Source: Glossina fuscipes (lineage: Eukaryota > Arthropoda > Insecta > Diptera > Glossinidae). From it: 64,000 bases of DNA. This document shows positions 1 to 12,200 of this stretch, piece after piece. The first letter of the stretch is position 1, and every line of letters begins with the position of its first letter. Position numbers and translations under genes: made by a program. The stretch is from the NCBI RefSeq assembly GCF_014805625.2, contig NW_023998476.1, positions 577,888-641,887 of the forward strand. The letters run 5' to 3'. The notes under the pieces are model-generated. The model did not search any database. It was not told where the DNA came from and was given only the letters and a program-made list of their open reading frames with translations.

Positions 1-30
1 TCATCGTTCATCGTTCATCGTTCACCGTTC
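1..30. repeat. Heptamer tandem repeat at the window edge
   Basis: Four near-identical copies of TCATCGT, the last changed to TCACCGT, and a partial fifth unit. The array is cut by the window start, so its full length is unknown. Confidence 0.85.
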
Positions 31-689
31 GCCACAAATACTATAGCAACGAATTAACCGATGATACGGTGAGTGTCTCGGCGTCATCTCTAACTCAGTA
101 ATTGTTCTGTCTGTAGCTGTATGATAATGAAGCTGAACGTTGCCTAGCTTAAGCCTGTTGCGAAAGAATGTGTTTTCAAATAAATTGATTTTTATTTTAT
201 TGCAAAAAGCAGAGAGCGCAGATTTGCAGCCAGAAATCTTTTGTTATATTTTCGTTTTATTTTGAAATTTTTATTTTTTTTTTTTGGTCAGCAAACTGCT
301 CGAGCATAGTGACCAGTAATAAAGTAAAATCTCTTATTTGTGATGTTACCCGAATGTGTTCATCTGTCCGTATGTGAGTGTGAAATTAATTAAGATTTAA
401 ATTTATCTGCGACACTTGATGTTCCGATATGGTAGGATTGTTAATCATTTGCAAACATTTCATAAATTGAGCTATAAATTCATGCACAGCTATGTACATT
501 TACGCACAAGTATATCGGCACATTCACACACGAGCGTAGATCCGTCATATGGATTTTCGGAAATGTTTATTCGTTATGCGCAATCCTTTGGCACATTTCC
601 AATAATGAAAGTAATTTATATTGTGCTTTAGAATGAAATTCGGACACTTTCATATGCATATACGCATGCATACTTATATAAATTTATAT
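31..689. other. Gene-free stretch
   Basis: AT-rich sequence with short homopolymers. Open frames here are under 75 codons and show no domain. A good splice-donor match (CG|GTGAGT) lies near 69-75, but I see no supporting exon. Confidence 0.55.
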
Positions 690-1060
690 GAGGGATGGAC
701 AAAATAATATGAACGCCTGGCATATATAAAAAATTGTATTTATTAATAAAGCCTTGGGCCACCATTTGCTTGAAAATGAACTGCAATTCTTCACGAAGTG
801 GATTCCTAGAGTGTCTAAATAGTTTTCATCAATTGTTATCTCATTTTTGTACCAAGCCATTCGTCGATTGCTTCCATGATGATGGAGATGAGAATCTGCC
901 TTTCAATCTTCGCTTTAAAACTTCCAATATCCGCTTACTTGTGGTGATGTTCCGCAATAGTGTTAGCTAGGCAAGATATTCAAAATCAAGAGTAAATCTT
1001 CTTGCCTGTGTTTACACATTATCACCTTGGAATGCGGCAGGTTTTAATAGCAAAATGCTA
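690..1060 (-). mobile_element. Tc1-like transposon, decayed 3' end
   Basis: Read on the minus strand, the block ends in a Tc1-type terminus: the sequence at 690-718, GAGGGATGGAC followed by AAAATAATATGAACGCC on the plus strand, resembles terminal repeats of Tc1-family elements and follows a TA-rich flank. Just inside it is the transposase C-terminus, RIAVHFQANGGPRLY then stop (stop codon at 743-745), which matches the family ending of the type RRxQAVIxAxGGPTKY. Further upstream in a shifted frame is ILEVLKRRLKGR, which resembles the family's block after the third acidic residue (ENxWxxLKRxL). Near 1020-1040 is FQGDN, matching the family's FQQDN block that carries the second catalytic aspartate. 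Several stops and frameshifts show that the copy is dead. The 5' half and the second terminal repeat were not found. Confidence 0.75.
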
Positions 1061-2325
1061 ACCCTAACCAGAAGGGCTTATACACTTCAAGTCAAATTGT
1101 AAGTGATATATGCCGCCCATATGCAAAATATGTTGAAAAATGCCGACGATAGAGGTTGCGACGAGGAATGTGTAACTTTTTGTCCTGCTTTCATTTTATA
1201 CTACTTTCCCGAATGCAACTCTGCCATGGCTATTTGGTGCTTCTCTTCATTATATGTTCGGTTTTCGAATTATTGAATAATTGAATCTGCATGATTTATC
1301 GACAAATATTGTTGGAAGCATTCTTAAGTATTCTCAAGTTTACAGCGACTGAACTCATTTAATTTTCATTTCATTTATTTCATTCAGCTACAATTTACGT
1401 ATAGCAACTAAATTTTGTGCACCTGCAAAATTGGCTTCATATGCTATCGAGTAGCTCTTCTTTATTTCTACGTGAGTTACTACATCCTCCGAAAGATGTA
1501 CGTTAGATCCACATAATGCTTTAATAAATCAGGCGTAGCAAATTTGTTTCAGTGGAAAAAAGACCCTTTTCTAACTTAAATTAGTCTAACACGTATATAC
1601 GTCTCTTTTATTTGATCTTTAAGTTATTGATACCAAATAACACTAGTAGGGTATTTTATGTATATAGAGAGCTTTTGTGTGAACTGACAATTTTATAATT
1701 AAGACAAAGTAAAAAGTAAAACAATGTTTGCTGGCAAACCACTAAGTGTAAGAGGAAGGTAAAAAAGAAAAAGACTCTCCTGCTGTTCTTAACGTATTGC
1801 GAATATTAATTTTAAATGTTGTTTTATGTTTGCTAGAAACTTATAAATAATTTTCGTAAAGATTAGAAAGAAGAAAAGGTTAATATTAAGATTGCACCGA
1901 ATCTTTTGACATCTGTAGCCATTCCTTGATAAAACTTGATTTTTTGTTAGGAATGATTTTCAGATTTTTGGGCTGTTCTTTCAATTATTTGAAAGCCCTT
2001 AACATTAGACTTACGTCCCTTTCGAGTAGAAATGAATATAAATGCTTTGAAATGCTTTATTTAATTCAGCTCGTTATTCAGGTCGGGTATGAATCATTAA
2101 GGTGTTTGGAAAAAATCCTATAAGAGCTGGTGGGCATCACCCTAGGTTTCGCTGAATGATGCAAGTGGGAAATTTTACATATAGGACGGGGCAGTTGATG
2201 ACTTATTCAAAATTTGTGAATAAATCCACGATTTAATTTCAAAGGGTGGGAGATACGTAGACAGGTCGATTTGTTATTTCCTGCTGAAGAAAAGGAGTAG
2301 TTGAGGAAAACTTTATAGCTTACTT
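1061..2325. other. Gene-free stretch between Tc1-like and LINE remnants
   Basis: Mixed AT-rich sequence. The part next to 1060 may be more of the Tc1-like element and the part next to 2325 more of the LINE, but I could not align either to family motifs. The open frame at 1926-2123 has no recognisable domain. Confidence 0.5.
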
Positions 2326-3180
2326 TAGGAAGTTACTCAGCAGTGATGCAGTAACGGTACTTGCCAAAGGTGGAAACAAGAGGTAGGTCTGATTTAGAGA
2401 TATATATGCGTAAGCGAGCAGACACGTACACACACAGGAATACAAGATAGAAGAGATCTACGTTATCTTATCAATAGAACAGAGGAAGGGTGCAGTTACT
2501 TTTAAGTTAGCGGAATAAGACATAGAAGCGCTATTAATAAATCTCAAGGAGAAACCTGGAAAGGATTACATTTAAATTTCGCAGTACTAATAGAAAACAC
2601 CTGAGAATCACGATTAATTGTAGACTAACTTATGAAAAGTATCTGTGGTGTAAGTGTGAACAAGCAGCAAAACTAAAGAAGCGTTGATGCGACTACTACT
2701 TAACATGTAGCGTGTAGAAAATCAATAGCAGAAGTTCTAACACCATTTTGCAAAATTCACTCACGATACCATTATATGCAAGAAACAGGCATCCACGCAG
2801 CATATCGATTCTCTGTGCTAAGGATAGGTGTGACATATCGCAGGATGTCAGAAGAAACGCCTCGGGCGTCGCTGGTTGCTAATTGATTGACTTGCAGCCC
2901 AAGGATATCCTCAACAAAGACCTAAGTGAAAATGTGGGAAGATCGCTGAACTGGATCGAATAAGAGTAGATGTACGCGTTGATTCATTCCAGAGGTGAAA
3001 CCATGCTTGGAAAGAAAGCACGGTGAGGTTCATTTTTATCTGACACAGCTAATAAGCCACAGGTAAAAATTGCAGTTTTCTCTCCCCGACAATGTCGTGA
3101 TAAACATGCTGCACGAGCTGAATAAGTGGAGAGGAATTGGAATGTTTGCGAGAACCGTTAATGTAAGCTTATGGATAGTC
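2326..3180 (+). mobile_element. LINE (R1/I/Jockey-like) reverse transcriptase, decayed C-terminal part
   Basis: Fragments of a non-LTR retrotransposon ORF2 appear in the right order and spacing across three shifted frames. At about 2336-2371 is LLSSDAVTVLAKG, corresponding to the YADDVxVLxxG catalytic block; the first catalytic aspartate of the pair remains and the second reads A. At about 2500 is LAE(stop)DIEALLI, like the LAxxKTEALLI block. At 2601-2684 are RLTYEKYL and CEQAAKLKKR, like the family's LTFxEHLxxxCEKAAKxxxAL. At 2736 onward is NTILQNSLTIPLYA, like the SxILLYAxPVW block. At 2803-2870 is LRIGVTYRRMSEET, like LRVxSAYRTVSEEA. At 2983-3063 are FIPEVKPCLERKHGEVHFY and LTQLISH, like LIPxxxxWxxRKHGEVxFYLTQxLSGHG. 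The spacing from the DD block to RLTY is about 95 codons, which fits the family. Multiple stops and shifts make it a dead copy. Clade assignment within R1/I/Jockey is uncertain. Confidence 0.8.
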
Positions 3181-3344
3181 AACCTATCCTGTGAAGATAT
3201 ATGTAAATGACTGTGGGATTAGGTTGAGGATAGGAGTAAGGCTGAGATTTAGCGATTTAAAGTGAGTACTTCGCGTATAAATAGCGGGGATACATGGGAA
3301 TGGGATAAAATTTATCTTTCACCTCTTACTTCACTAAAGGTATT

Positions 3345-4095
3345 ATTAAGAAAAATTAACCACGTCGTGACGTCCATCATGATTAATTTAGAGCTAACAC
3401 ACTTAGCTTTTCGCATTCTGCTCTCCTAGCCCTTTTATTTGGTATCCATATGGATCGTATTACTAAGAAGAAATGAATGCACCACGTCGCGGTGTCCACC
3501 ATATTTATTTTGGAATCAATGCCTTTTTAGGTAGATAATATATCTTTAATTGAGGAATGTATAAAATATTTTTAAATGCTTTATCTTGTTTAGCTTATGA
3601 TTAAGAAGCATAAAACCTCAAAAAATTAAATAAAAAGTAAATTTAACTTACTGCATATAACTTTGTGTGGGGTTGGCCGACTTTTTCCATTTTTTACACA
3701 TAAAAGGTAGGCAGAAATTTTAAGCGTTTTATCTCTCACAATTTGCGAGTAACGCTTAGAGAGACGGGAATGTATTCGCATTACGCTTTGTTGCGGGCGT
3801 GTGCTCTGACCCATTTAGACCATTGTCAATGCAAACCTGTTTCCCGAGACTTCCAATGAATGTATCTACCAAATTTGAAGTCGATATCTCACTTTTGGGA
3901 GTTGGAGAGTGCCAAAAACACATACCGCACAGAAACACAGGCATACAGGAAGACAGACATGGCTTAATCGATTCAGAATTTCAAGCTGATCAAGAATATA
4001 TATACACTTAGTAGGGTCTCGTAAGCTTCCTTTCGGGTGTTGGATACATTATGACCAAAGGACCACACCGCCATCGTTAGATGATGGATACAAAA
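3345..4095 (-). mobile_element. INE-1/DINE-1-like (Helentron-related) element, copy A
   Basis: Read on the minus strand it starts at 4095 with TTTTGTATCCATCA, a two-mismatch version of the terminus of copy B. It continues with the family's hallmark blocks: AAGTGTATATATATTCTTGA then TCAG near 4005-3985, then a CCATGTCTGTCTTCCTG block near 3965-3940, the GACTTCAAATTTGGTAGA block near 3885-3865, and an ACACGCCCGC block near 3805. The same order is known for Drosophila INE-1/DINE-1. The low-coordinate half (3345-3665) is a different module that also occurs at 31150-31490 and 36530-36676, and it contains two diverged copies of a ~118-bp unit (around 3350-3395 and 3466-3515). No protein is encoded, so it would be non-autonomous. 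The 3' hairpin end was not found. Confidence 0.75.
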
Positions 4096-4389
4096 ATTGG
4101 TAAAACTTTATTCAAAACATTTTTTTAAAATACATTTTCCATAGATTTTTGTTATATTTAGCATAGCCAACCGCACTTCTATTTCCTCTGCATGGTATGG
4201 TTGAACTTGAAAATTCATTCATTTTGATACGGAGCTTGATGGCAAATTTATTTGTTTCATTCGGCATGTATGGAGCAAGTGGACATTTGGCTTTAGTTGG
4301 GTACAATTATTAAACGACTCTAATGTCTGCGCTAGATTTATAACAAGCTTCGCTCTTCTCAATTAATTTTTGAAATTGAGTTGTGGGGA

Positions 4390-4431
4390 GGGGGGGGGGA
4401 AAAATAAATATATATATATATATATATATAT
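4390..4431. repeat. G10 tract followed by TA microsatellite
   Basis: A run of ten G (4390-4399) is followed by an A-rich joint and about twelve TA units (4408-4431). Confidence 0.9.
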
Positions 4432-5371
4432 TCCGTTATTTCCTTAAGAGCAGAAAGGTCCTATCTGTACAGTTACCAATATGCGTAAATCACTAAACAG
4501 ATTATAAAAAAATTACAAAGAAATAAATTCATTCTACAAATATTTTGTAACTATCTTACTATTTATGATACTTTTTTCTTGATAGGGGATAGGGGATTTT
4601 CCACTTTGAATTCGAACATATATCACCCTCTTCCTTCACCTATAAGTGACATTTCCTAAAAATTATGGGAAAAAAATTTACTTTGATTTTTTTATTTAAT
4701 TTTCATTTCTTTTTTTTTTTTTTGTTTAATTAAAACGTGGTTTATAATATTAGAAGCTAAATGTGTTCGTTTTTCAAGCAAATTAGTCAAAGGATGTATT
4801 CATATTATGAGACAATTGAAAAAGTGCATCTCTTTCAAAACCAAAGCGCTTACCGGCCACATTATATGCAACAAACAGTAATCGAAGGAACGAATGAAAC
4901 GTTTCTACCAATCTCATTTTATCGGATTTTTTCCACATTAGCAAAGTTTTGTCTTTAACTACTGTATGGTTGCAGACCAATTCTTGGAAATTTCCTTTAC
5001 GGTAAATTTTACGTCCATTCAAGCAGGCAAGGAAAATAAAGTACTTCCATACTTGGGTTTGATTTGTAAATTTGAATAACATTCTTTTGTGGGTCCATGG
5101 GCGACAGGCTTCAGTTTTCTATCTAATCAGCCACGAACAGATGGACAGAAACTCTTGAATATATTCAACGTTTTATGTTGTTTAAAGAAACTTGCTGACG
5201 GATTGTAGCTGTTTATGTTCATTTTTTGCCGTCTCCACCGCTTTAATGGACGAAAATCCCCAAATGTACTCAGCATTTTTTACTGTTTAAAGATGAATTC
5301 GGATGTGTCCCAGCTTTTTATCTCAATTTTTGCTATCACGAGAACTTTACTAGAGCACCGACAAGTGGGCC
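4432..5371. other. Gene-free stretch
   Basis: AT-rich. The open frames of up to 99 codons here (for example 4783-5082 on the minus strand) have low-complexity or unrecognisable products. Nothing else is supported. Confidence 0.5.
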
Positions 5372-5391
5372 GATATATATATATATTTCTT

Positions 5392-5426
<35 letters not shown>

Positions 5427-5535
5427 ATAAAATGGAGGACAAGTAGAGGAAAAAAAACTGGGGTATATCGGAATCAAACGATATAAAATGCAAAGTCCAT
5501 ATATAAATATATATAAAATATATATATGTATATAT
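5372..5535. repeat. TA-rich microsatellite cluster
   Basis: Two TA-rich runs (5372-5430 and about 5500-5535) separated by about 70 bp of ordinary sequence. They produce spurious open frames rich in Y and I on both strands. Confidence 0.85.
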
Positions 5536-5689
5536 TCCTCTATTTTTGTGGCGCAGCGGCAGCTTTAGTGGAATACAATCAGGCGGGCGGATATATCTAA
5601 ACGGAGTCAGCATTTTATATTGTTTAAGAATAAATTTTGATGTGTTTCTCTTACTGTTACAAAGAAAATGACAAAATGATCATATTACT

Positions 5690-5960
5690 CTTGCCTTTGG
5701 TTTTGTGGATATAAGAACATGACGGCAATGAGTCCAATAAACAATCATTCAATTCAGTTAACATGATGGGTCATCAATTAAATGATGGCCCTCGCTTAGT
5801 TAATTGTGTAAATTGATGACATTAAATGTTTATTTGTGCGCGCAAGCCCACGAGTGTGTATAAGTGTGTGAGTGTGCTCGTATCTGGTTGCTTGATGAGA
5901 ATATCGATAACGCGATGTCTTACCCATACGCTACAAAAACAACATCTATTGGGATGTATT
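5690..5960. other. Possible conserved non-coding or enhancer-like block
   Basis: A stretch with few homopolymers and several homeodomain-type core sites on both strands, including ATCAATTAAATGAT near 5773-5786, TTAATTG near 5800 and AATTGATGAC near 5811-5820. It lacks transposon hallmarks and simple repeats except a short GT-rich tail. The regulatory role is inference from composition and motif density only. Confidence 0.25.
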
Positions 5961-8900
5961 TTATAAACGAATCACTAGAAATATTTTTTTAATGAAATTA
6001 AATAAAAGAAAAAAATGAATTTTTTTTTTCATAATTTAATAAAAAATTGAAAAAAAATGTCTCATTTAATGAATTGACCTGACGGTAAAAGATCTTAAAG
6101 TAGTTAGGAAACTAGACAACTGAACTCTGCAATTTCGCAGCATGATTGGACGATTATTATCATTGCGATCGTTTTGATGTATTCATTAATGATAACATAT
6201 TGTTCTATGAAGCCTCGTTTTTATGAACAATAAAACAGTGATGACAGAATATGAAATTATTAAGTAGCTTGACATGCTCCATTATAAGGAATTGTTTCTT
6301 TCTTCCACCTATCATCTATTATCCGTATGCAGAGATGAAAGAATAGGCACGAATGTAGAGCTTTATGCTTAGAGCAAAAGAAAAAAGAATCTGATGTCAT
6401 AAGTGAATAAACGTGCATCAGTGAATCATTTTGTGACTATAAAGGGAAAAAAAAAAGAAGCGAAAACATTGCTTTGGCGTACGACCAATACGGGAAAAAA
6501 GCAGAAGAAGAAGAAGAAGAAGAAGAAGAGGAATAAATAAAATAACTTTAAACTGGGTCTGGTATCGAACGTGAGTTCGACAACAACCACGACTTTATGA
6601 ATTGAACCTTTGCTGGCAAGCGCACAGAAATCGATTTCATAGTTAATAAACATGTTAAGCTAAATTTCCACTAAAAAACTGGTGGGAGGGATTCAATGGT
6701 TTTTCTTCTTCTTTTTTCTTTATTATTCTTATAATAAATACATTCAACTGCTTAAGCACATGTATTTGAATTGCTGATCTGTTTTAATTACACGGCACTC
6801 TGTACAATGTTATCAACTATTAAAAATCTTGATCATTTGGTATTTAAGAGTAACGCGGTCGCGGACAGTCGTAAGATGTTCTGACATTAGTTGTGGTTTT
6901 TTTGTTATAAATCGTTTCGTTTCAGGAAATGATTATTTTCATGATATCTTTAGGCAGATTTTTTTTTTAAAGTTGATCTGACTCAGAGAGTCTGTTAGTT
7001 TTAGCTTTATTACTATTTATTGCTGGTGTAAGGTATTCAAGCATGCAATCACTAAAACACACGTATATGTATTAAGCAAATGAAAAACAATAACAATAAT
7101 AACGAGCGCAATAATAAATATAATAAAAGAGTTTTCATAAAGAACGACATCAACAGCAGCAATAGCAACAATAACAACTGCTCAACAATGCAATGTCAAA
7201 TGCAATATTGACAATATATATATATATTTGCAACAACCACAATCACATAAGTGTAGATGTGTATGTGCTTGTGTCATATCACACAACATAAGTCTCTTAT
7301 AAGAATTGTTGTCCAAAAAAAAAAAAGCAAAAAACAGAAAAATGGATTGGACTGCTTGGCAGAAAACGTGCCTACTTCCATCGACACACAAAGCCAAACC
7401 AACAAAAATATCTAACCAAGAAACCAACGAAGCATTGAACAACTCGTAGAGCAATTTAACAGAGGATCATGCATGAATCTCGATTAGATAGATATTCGAC
7501 GAGAAATAATTTGAAAATGATAACAGTCACCATCGTGGGTAAAAGAATTATATGTAAAGAAAACTCCGGATGACAAAATGAATTTTTTTCGGAAAACGTA
7601 CCTACGTACATACGTACGTACACACAAACATATCATAGATGCTTAGAGAACATGACGTTAAATCGCTGTTCGAGTGTTCGAGTACACACAACATCAAGGC
7701 ACTGCTCACTGCAGTACCAATGCAAGCAGAATTATTGAATAAACAAACGTATTGAATGTAGTCACCATGTGACCATTTGGTAAACACAATTGTAATAGAA
7801 AAAAAAACAAAAAAAATGTGAACATTGCAAAATTCAATGCGAGACTTTTCATTTTGAGGATGCAATACGTTTGTCATTTTACCTGCAACGTCATACAAAA
7901 CGGGTATACTTTGCTTGACTAATCTAAGTTCACTATTAGTGTTAGTCCGTCCCTCCATTATTGGAGGTCATTCACTTACAAAAAAAAAAGGGGGAGGGGA
8001 GAAGAAAATTGACAACTGTTTTTCCTTCATAGCTTCAAAATGAACGTAATGAGCTCAAAACCACGCTTACAATTTCTACTAAGGTGATCAACTTTAGTAG
8101 ATATAACTGATATTAACTGAGTTATCGCGGTATCGAATCGTTTATCAATATTTAGCAAAAAATGGTACAAACATAGTTCCAATCGGCTAATTGGCACGCC
8201 CTTCATTAATCGTACACCCTGCAGATTTTGCTTGACCGTTACTCCAAAGTTTCGTTTTAAGGCGCTTGCTGGTGCCTTCGTTGCTCGTTATGGTTAGCTT
8301 TCTTTTTGCTTGTTTCTTAGCTATCACTGTTGTTGCTCTTGCTGCGGTTGTTGCTTGCTTGCTGTACGTCGTGCCCACATTTCATTTGCCAAATAATTCA
8401 GCAACAAAAATCGATAGGAAAACAACTGAAAAGCGCTATAGATCCAATTCAATTGATATGAGTAACTTTTCTCTTTTATTCTTCTTCTTGTCGTTGCATA
8501 AATCGGCAGTAGCATAGAAATTCCTTCAAAATGCATATTGTGACGCAAATATATTTGCGCCGCAACGATCTGTTATAAATTACATATATATGCCGCACTT
8601 ACTATATACGCCGCTTTTTTTTTGTTTTTCAATCATGCAATCAGTGCATATATAATCCATACATATATATATATATAGTCTGTTGGTGGATTTGTAAAAA
8701 AGATATTAAATGTGTTTGTGTCGAGTTCGTTTGGAGATATGACGAAAATGATTGGCACAGGGAGAGAATTATTACTGGTACATTTGTATGCATGAGTGTG
8801 AGTAATACTTTAATAAAATTTTAACGAATTATTAAATTTTAAATATTCCCTTTTTTTTGAAAAAAATTATTTTCATTTTTTTTTTTGCCCGAAATTATTA

Positions 8901-9225
8901 ATCACATTACCTTTTTAACATTTTTTTCAATTAATATTATTGGTGGTCGATTACCGGCTGTATGTCTACTGACCTTTGGTGAATGAGAGATGATCATATT
9001 ATATTTAGTGAAATAAAAAGTTCATAGCAATTTACGAGCCGATGGCCTATTCAGCGGTGCTACGCGTTGAAAGATGAGAGTGGGGTAATGAGAAAGAGAT
9101 AGAGAGAGAAAGAGACAATTAAAAAAAAAAAATAAAAAATTAAGAAGTTTATAAACGAGCAACGCCGACTAGTAACTAACTATGCTAAGAGAGATCTTCA
9201 TTACTTTTCGCCAAAAATTGTATAT
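5961..9225. other. Gene-free, simple-repeat-rich spacer
   Basis: Contains a GAA/TTC microsatellite (6503-6530), AAC/CAG-rich tracts near 7085-7185, a short TA tract near 7205-7229 and an ACGT-rich run near 7602-7625. The 118-codon minus-strand frame at 7602-7958 has no recognisable domain. No gene is supported. Confidence 0.55.
6503..6530. repeat. GAA microsatellite
   Basis: About nine GAA units in an otherwise AT-rich context. On the minus strand it makes a phenylalanine run in a spurious frame. Confidence 0.9.
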
Positions 9226-9246
9226 ACTTACTTACTTACTTACTTA
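9226..9246. repeat. ACTT tetranucleotide repeat
   Basis: Five tandem ACTT units. Confidence 0.85.
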
Positions 9247-12200
9247 ATGGGGACATATATATGAGAGGGATCCCAAAATCGGAGCTGCACGTGGTATAAA
9301 TTTGCTAAAGTAAATCTTGTTTTTGTTATTATTCTTCACATGTATGTGCCCCAACTCTAAACATTCCTTTCTGTTGGCATATAGAGACTTTTCCTCTGTA
9401 AGAATGTTTATAGGCGAGGGGCTCAAAAAAGGGATCCTACCCGACCCATTTTCACTAGCAATTGTCTTTATGCCAAAGCGAATCATTGCATCAAATTTTT
9501 GTCATAAGATGTCAAAGGAGGGATATCAAATGTACAGAGGAACACAGAGGACAAACTCACATCAATTCCGAAAAACGGTCCTGGGTCGACGTGTATAATA
9601 ATAAGTAGCACTATGTAAAGCCTTCCTATGTGTTTCTATACTGATGTAGCCCTTACAAGAAGCAATGTAGTGTATTTAAGAAAAATTCGCTTTTTGTTAT
9701 ACAATCACTTTGACGAAATTCATAGCGCGAAAAAATCGTCGCGTCGTCGTTACGGTGAAATCAAAATGCGCCGCCGGCAAATGCATTGCTTGCTTTCTAT
9801 TTGAAAAATAACAATGTTAGAGATGTATTGAATTCTGGCTGACCAAATTGACGTAATTCTTCGAAATGTTGACGTCTGTCTTATGATAGCAGACATTCTA
9901 TCTTATGACAGAAATCCGCAAAATTCGACTATGACGACATAATGGTTCTACCAGAAATATAACAAAAGACTATCGTTTAAAATGATAGCGGAAATTGTTC
10001 GAATGTTTTTAAAAACGCCACGAAGTTTTTCTTCAACCTATCGTATAAATTTTTTTTAAAAGAAGCGCGTTTGATAAGTTTTGCTTTCTTTTGCTTTCGT
10101 TTGCTTGAAATACCCCGAAATTGTTGTTAAACATATTGCTTTTTTTTGCCCCATAGTAAAGCAAATAAAGATAAAATAAATTGTTAAGTGATTAGAACCT
10201 ATACGTATGCCGCGACTGGCTAGCAGACGGAGCTGAATTCGTGCTAATTAAAACAGAGTTATGCTTCTAAACACATTGTAAGCTTTGAGAGTGAGTATGA
10301 AAACCCGCATAACTTCCTTTTATTTGAAGGATGGACGCCAAAAGTGGCTTTCTTACGGAACTTATCATCTCCTTTTTAGGATTATATCGCATAAAAATAT
10401 CTTGACATATATCATACCATTCAATAAGTTTCTGATGTGACGCATATAGATAGTAACACAGATGGTTAACAGACCCATAGTACCGATCTTTAAACGATAC
10501 GTGTCAAAATTTCTTTGTTTGTGGTTTGCTTTTTTTATTTATTTTAATTATTCAGTTAATGAACTTATTATCCTCAAGATAATGAAACCTTACCCGGGAC
10601 AAAACGCGAAATCACGGAAACTATGCAAATTCCATTCATTAAGGAAAACCTTTAATTTTTTACTTGATTTCAAATACATATTTCAGATGCTCTTCGAAAA
10701 TCTTAAAGCAAATGAAGATTGTGTTTACTAAAATTTATTTTATCGCCTTTGAATGTCATCTGTGTAACACCGTGGCTTGTTTTAGCGTTTATTCTTCGTA
10801 GTTGTCGATGGTGCGCGTGGATGACCTTGATGCTTATCCCTTCTCGTTCTCTCAACAGCCTAAAATTAAACTTTAATTAAAACCTCTTTTTTCATTAATT
10901 TTTCCACCCTACAAATGCTGGACATGCTGAAAAGTTACTCACTTTCACCATAGCAAGATTGTTGTGTTTACGTTTTGATCCTAATGCGGCATAAATTAAG
11001 TTCGCACTATTAAATTGCGGCTCGCGTGGGATTTCATTTACAAAATTGGAAAAGCTCTTTACAGGCAATTGTTTATAAAGTTAGAGGAATTTATCTACGG
11101 CAATTAGAGATTTATTACTTCCCAACATTTCATTTCACTGAGAGCATCAATGCCTGCAACCAGCTTGCTGATTTCGGCTGCCCGGCTTGGGCATATTTGA
11201 GCAATAGGCTTCGAAAATCTCTCAAAGTAGATACCATGCTACGTAACATAGCTAGCGGTTATGCTTACGAGCAAGAAGAGATAGAAGGCAGGCGCTAGTT
11301 TTTTGCACGACATATCTCGGTATAAAGCCGTAAGAAATCGAAACCGGCATCTCTAATCTCATACGAGGATGATTTACCTCGACGTAATGAGAACGTGTTT
11401 CAGAAATGGCTTCTTGCTTCAGCAGGACGCTACCATGACGTCCAAAAAAAAAGAAGAAAAATAGTCTCATGCTATTTAGAATCTTTGGGGCCTATGCACT
11501 AAATCCTCATGCACCTTGCAATAGAGGGAATACGAGTCGACTTCTCTTCCTAAAAGGCACATGTTTGTGGTAATTGAAATTAGTTTTTCTCGACAAGCAA
11601 AAGCTTATCACAAGTGTTGCCAGCTTAGTGTAAATGTGTTTAAAGAAATTGTTGGCTCATAGGGTTTATTGAATCAAATACGCGCTATGCTTTAAATTGA
11701 ATCTCAACCACTGGAAATAATAACAATAAATTTAGAGATTTATGCAAGATTTTACCAGGTTTTTTTCTTTATCAGATTTGTTTACAAGTATGAAATCAGT
11801 GACACTGTTATCCGCGTGTTGTTGAAGTCTGAATTCGAAAAAATTCAATTGCATCACAAAGTAGTCATGTTACTAAAAGCAGTCAAATATAAGTCAAGCT
11901 AACACTCTCACTTAAGCCAATGCAAAAACACTATATATATTGTATAAATGTATTACATAATACGAAAGGAATCTAAACTTGATATTTCCTCCATTGCCCA
12001 ATGTATTTATTTATTTCGCACAAACGCGATGGGGGATGTATAAGCATTAACTAAAAATAGAAAAAAAATTCCTTATATCACTTTATTTCAAGTCTATAAA
12101 CTTGAAAATAAGAAGTAGTGTGTAACACGAGCAATAATTATGAACAAATTAGAATCAAAAGTCTGACAGAGCAAAACATTTCATATCTATTCGAGCATGC

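Noticed and set aside
3626..4011. Small frames on both strands at 3.6-4.0 kb
   Set aside because: They lie inside the INE-1-like copy A, which is non-coding.
11395..11450. FLLQQDATM peptide resembling a transposase FxQDxA block
   Set aside because: Isolated; no other transposase block or terminal repeat nearby.
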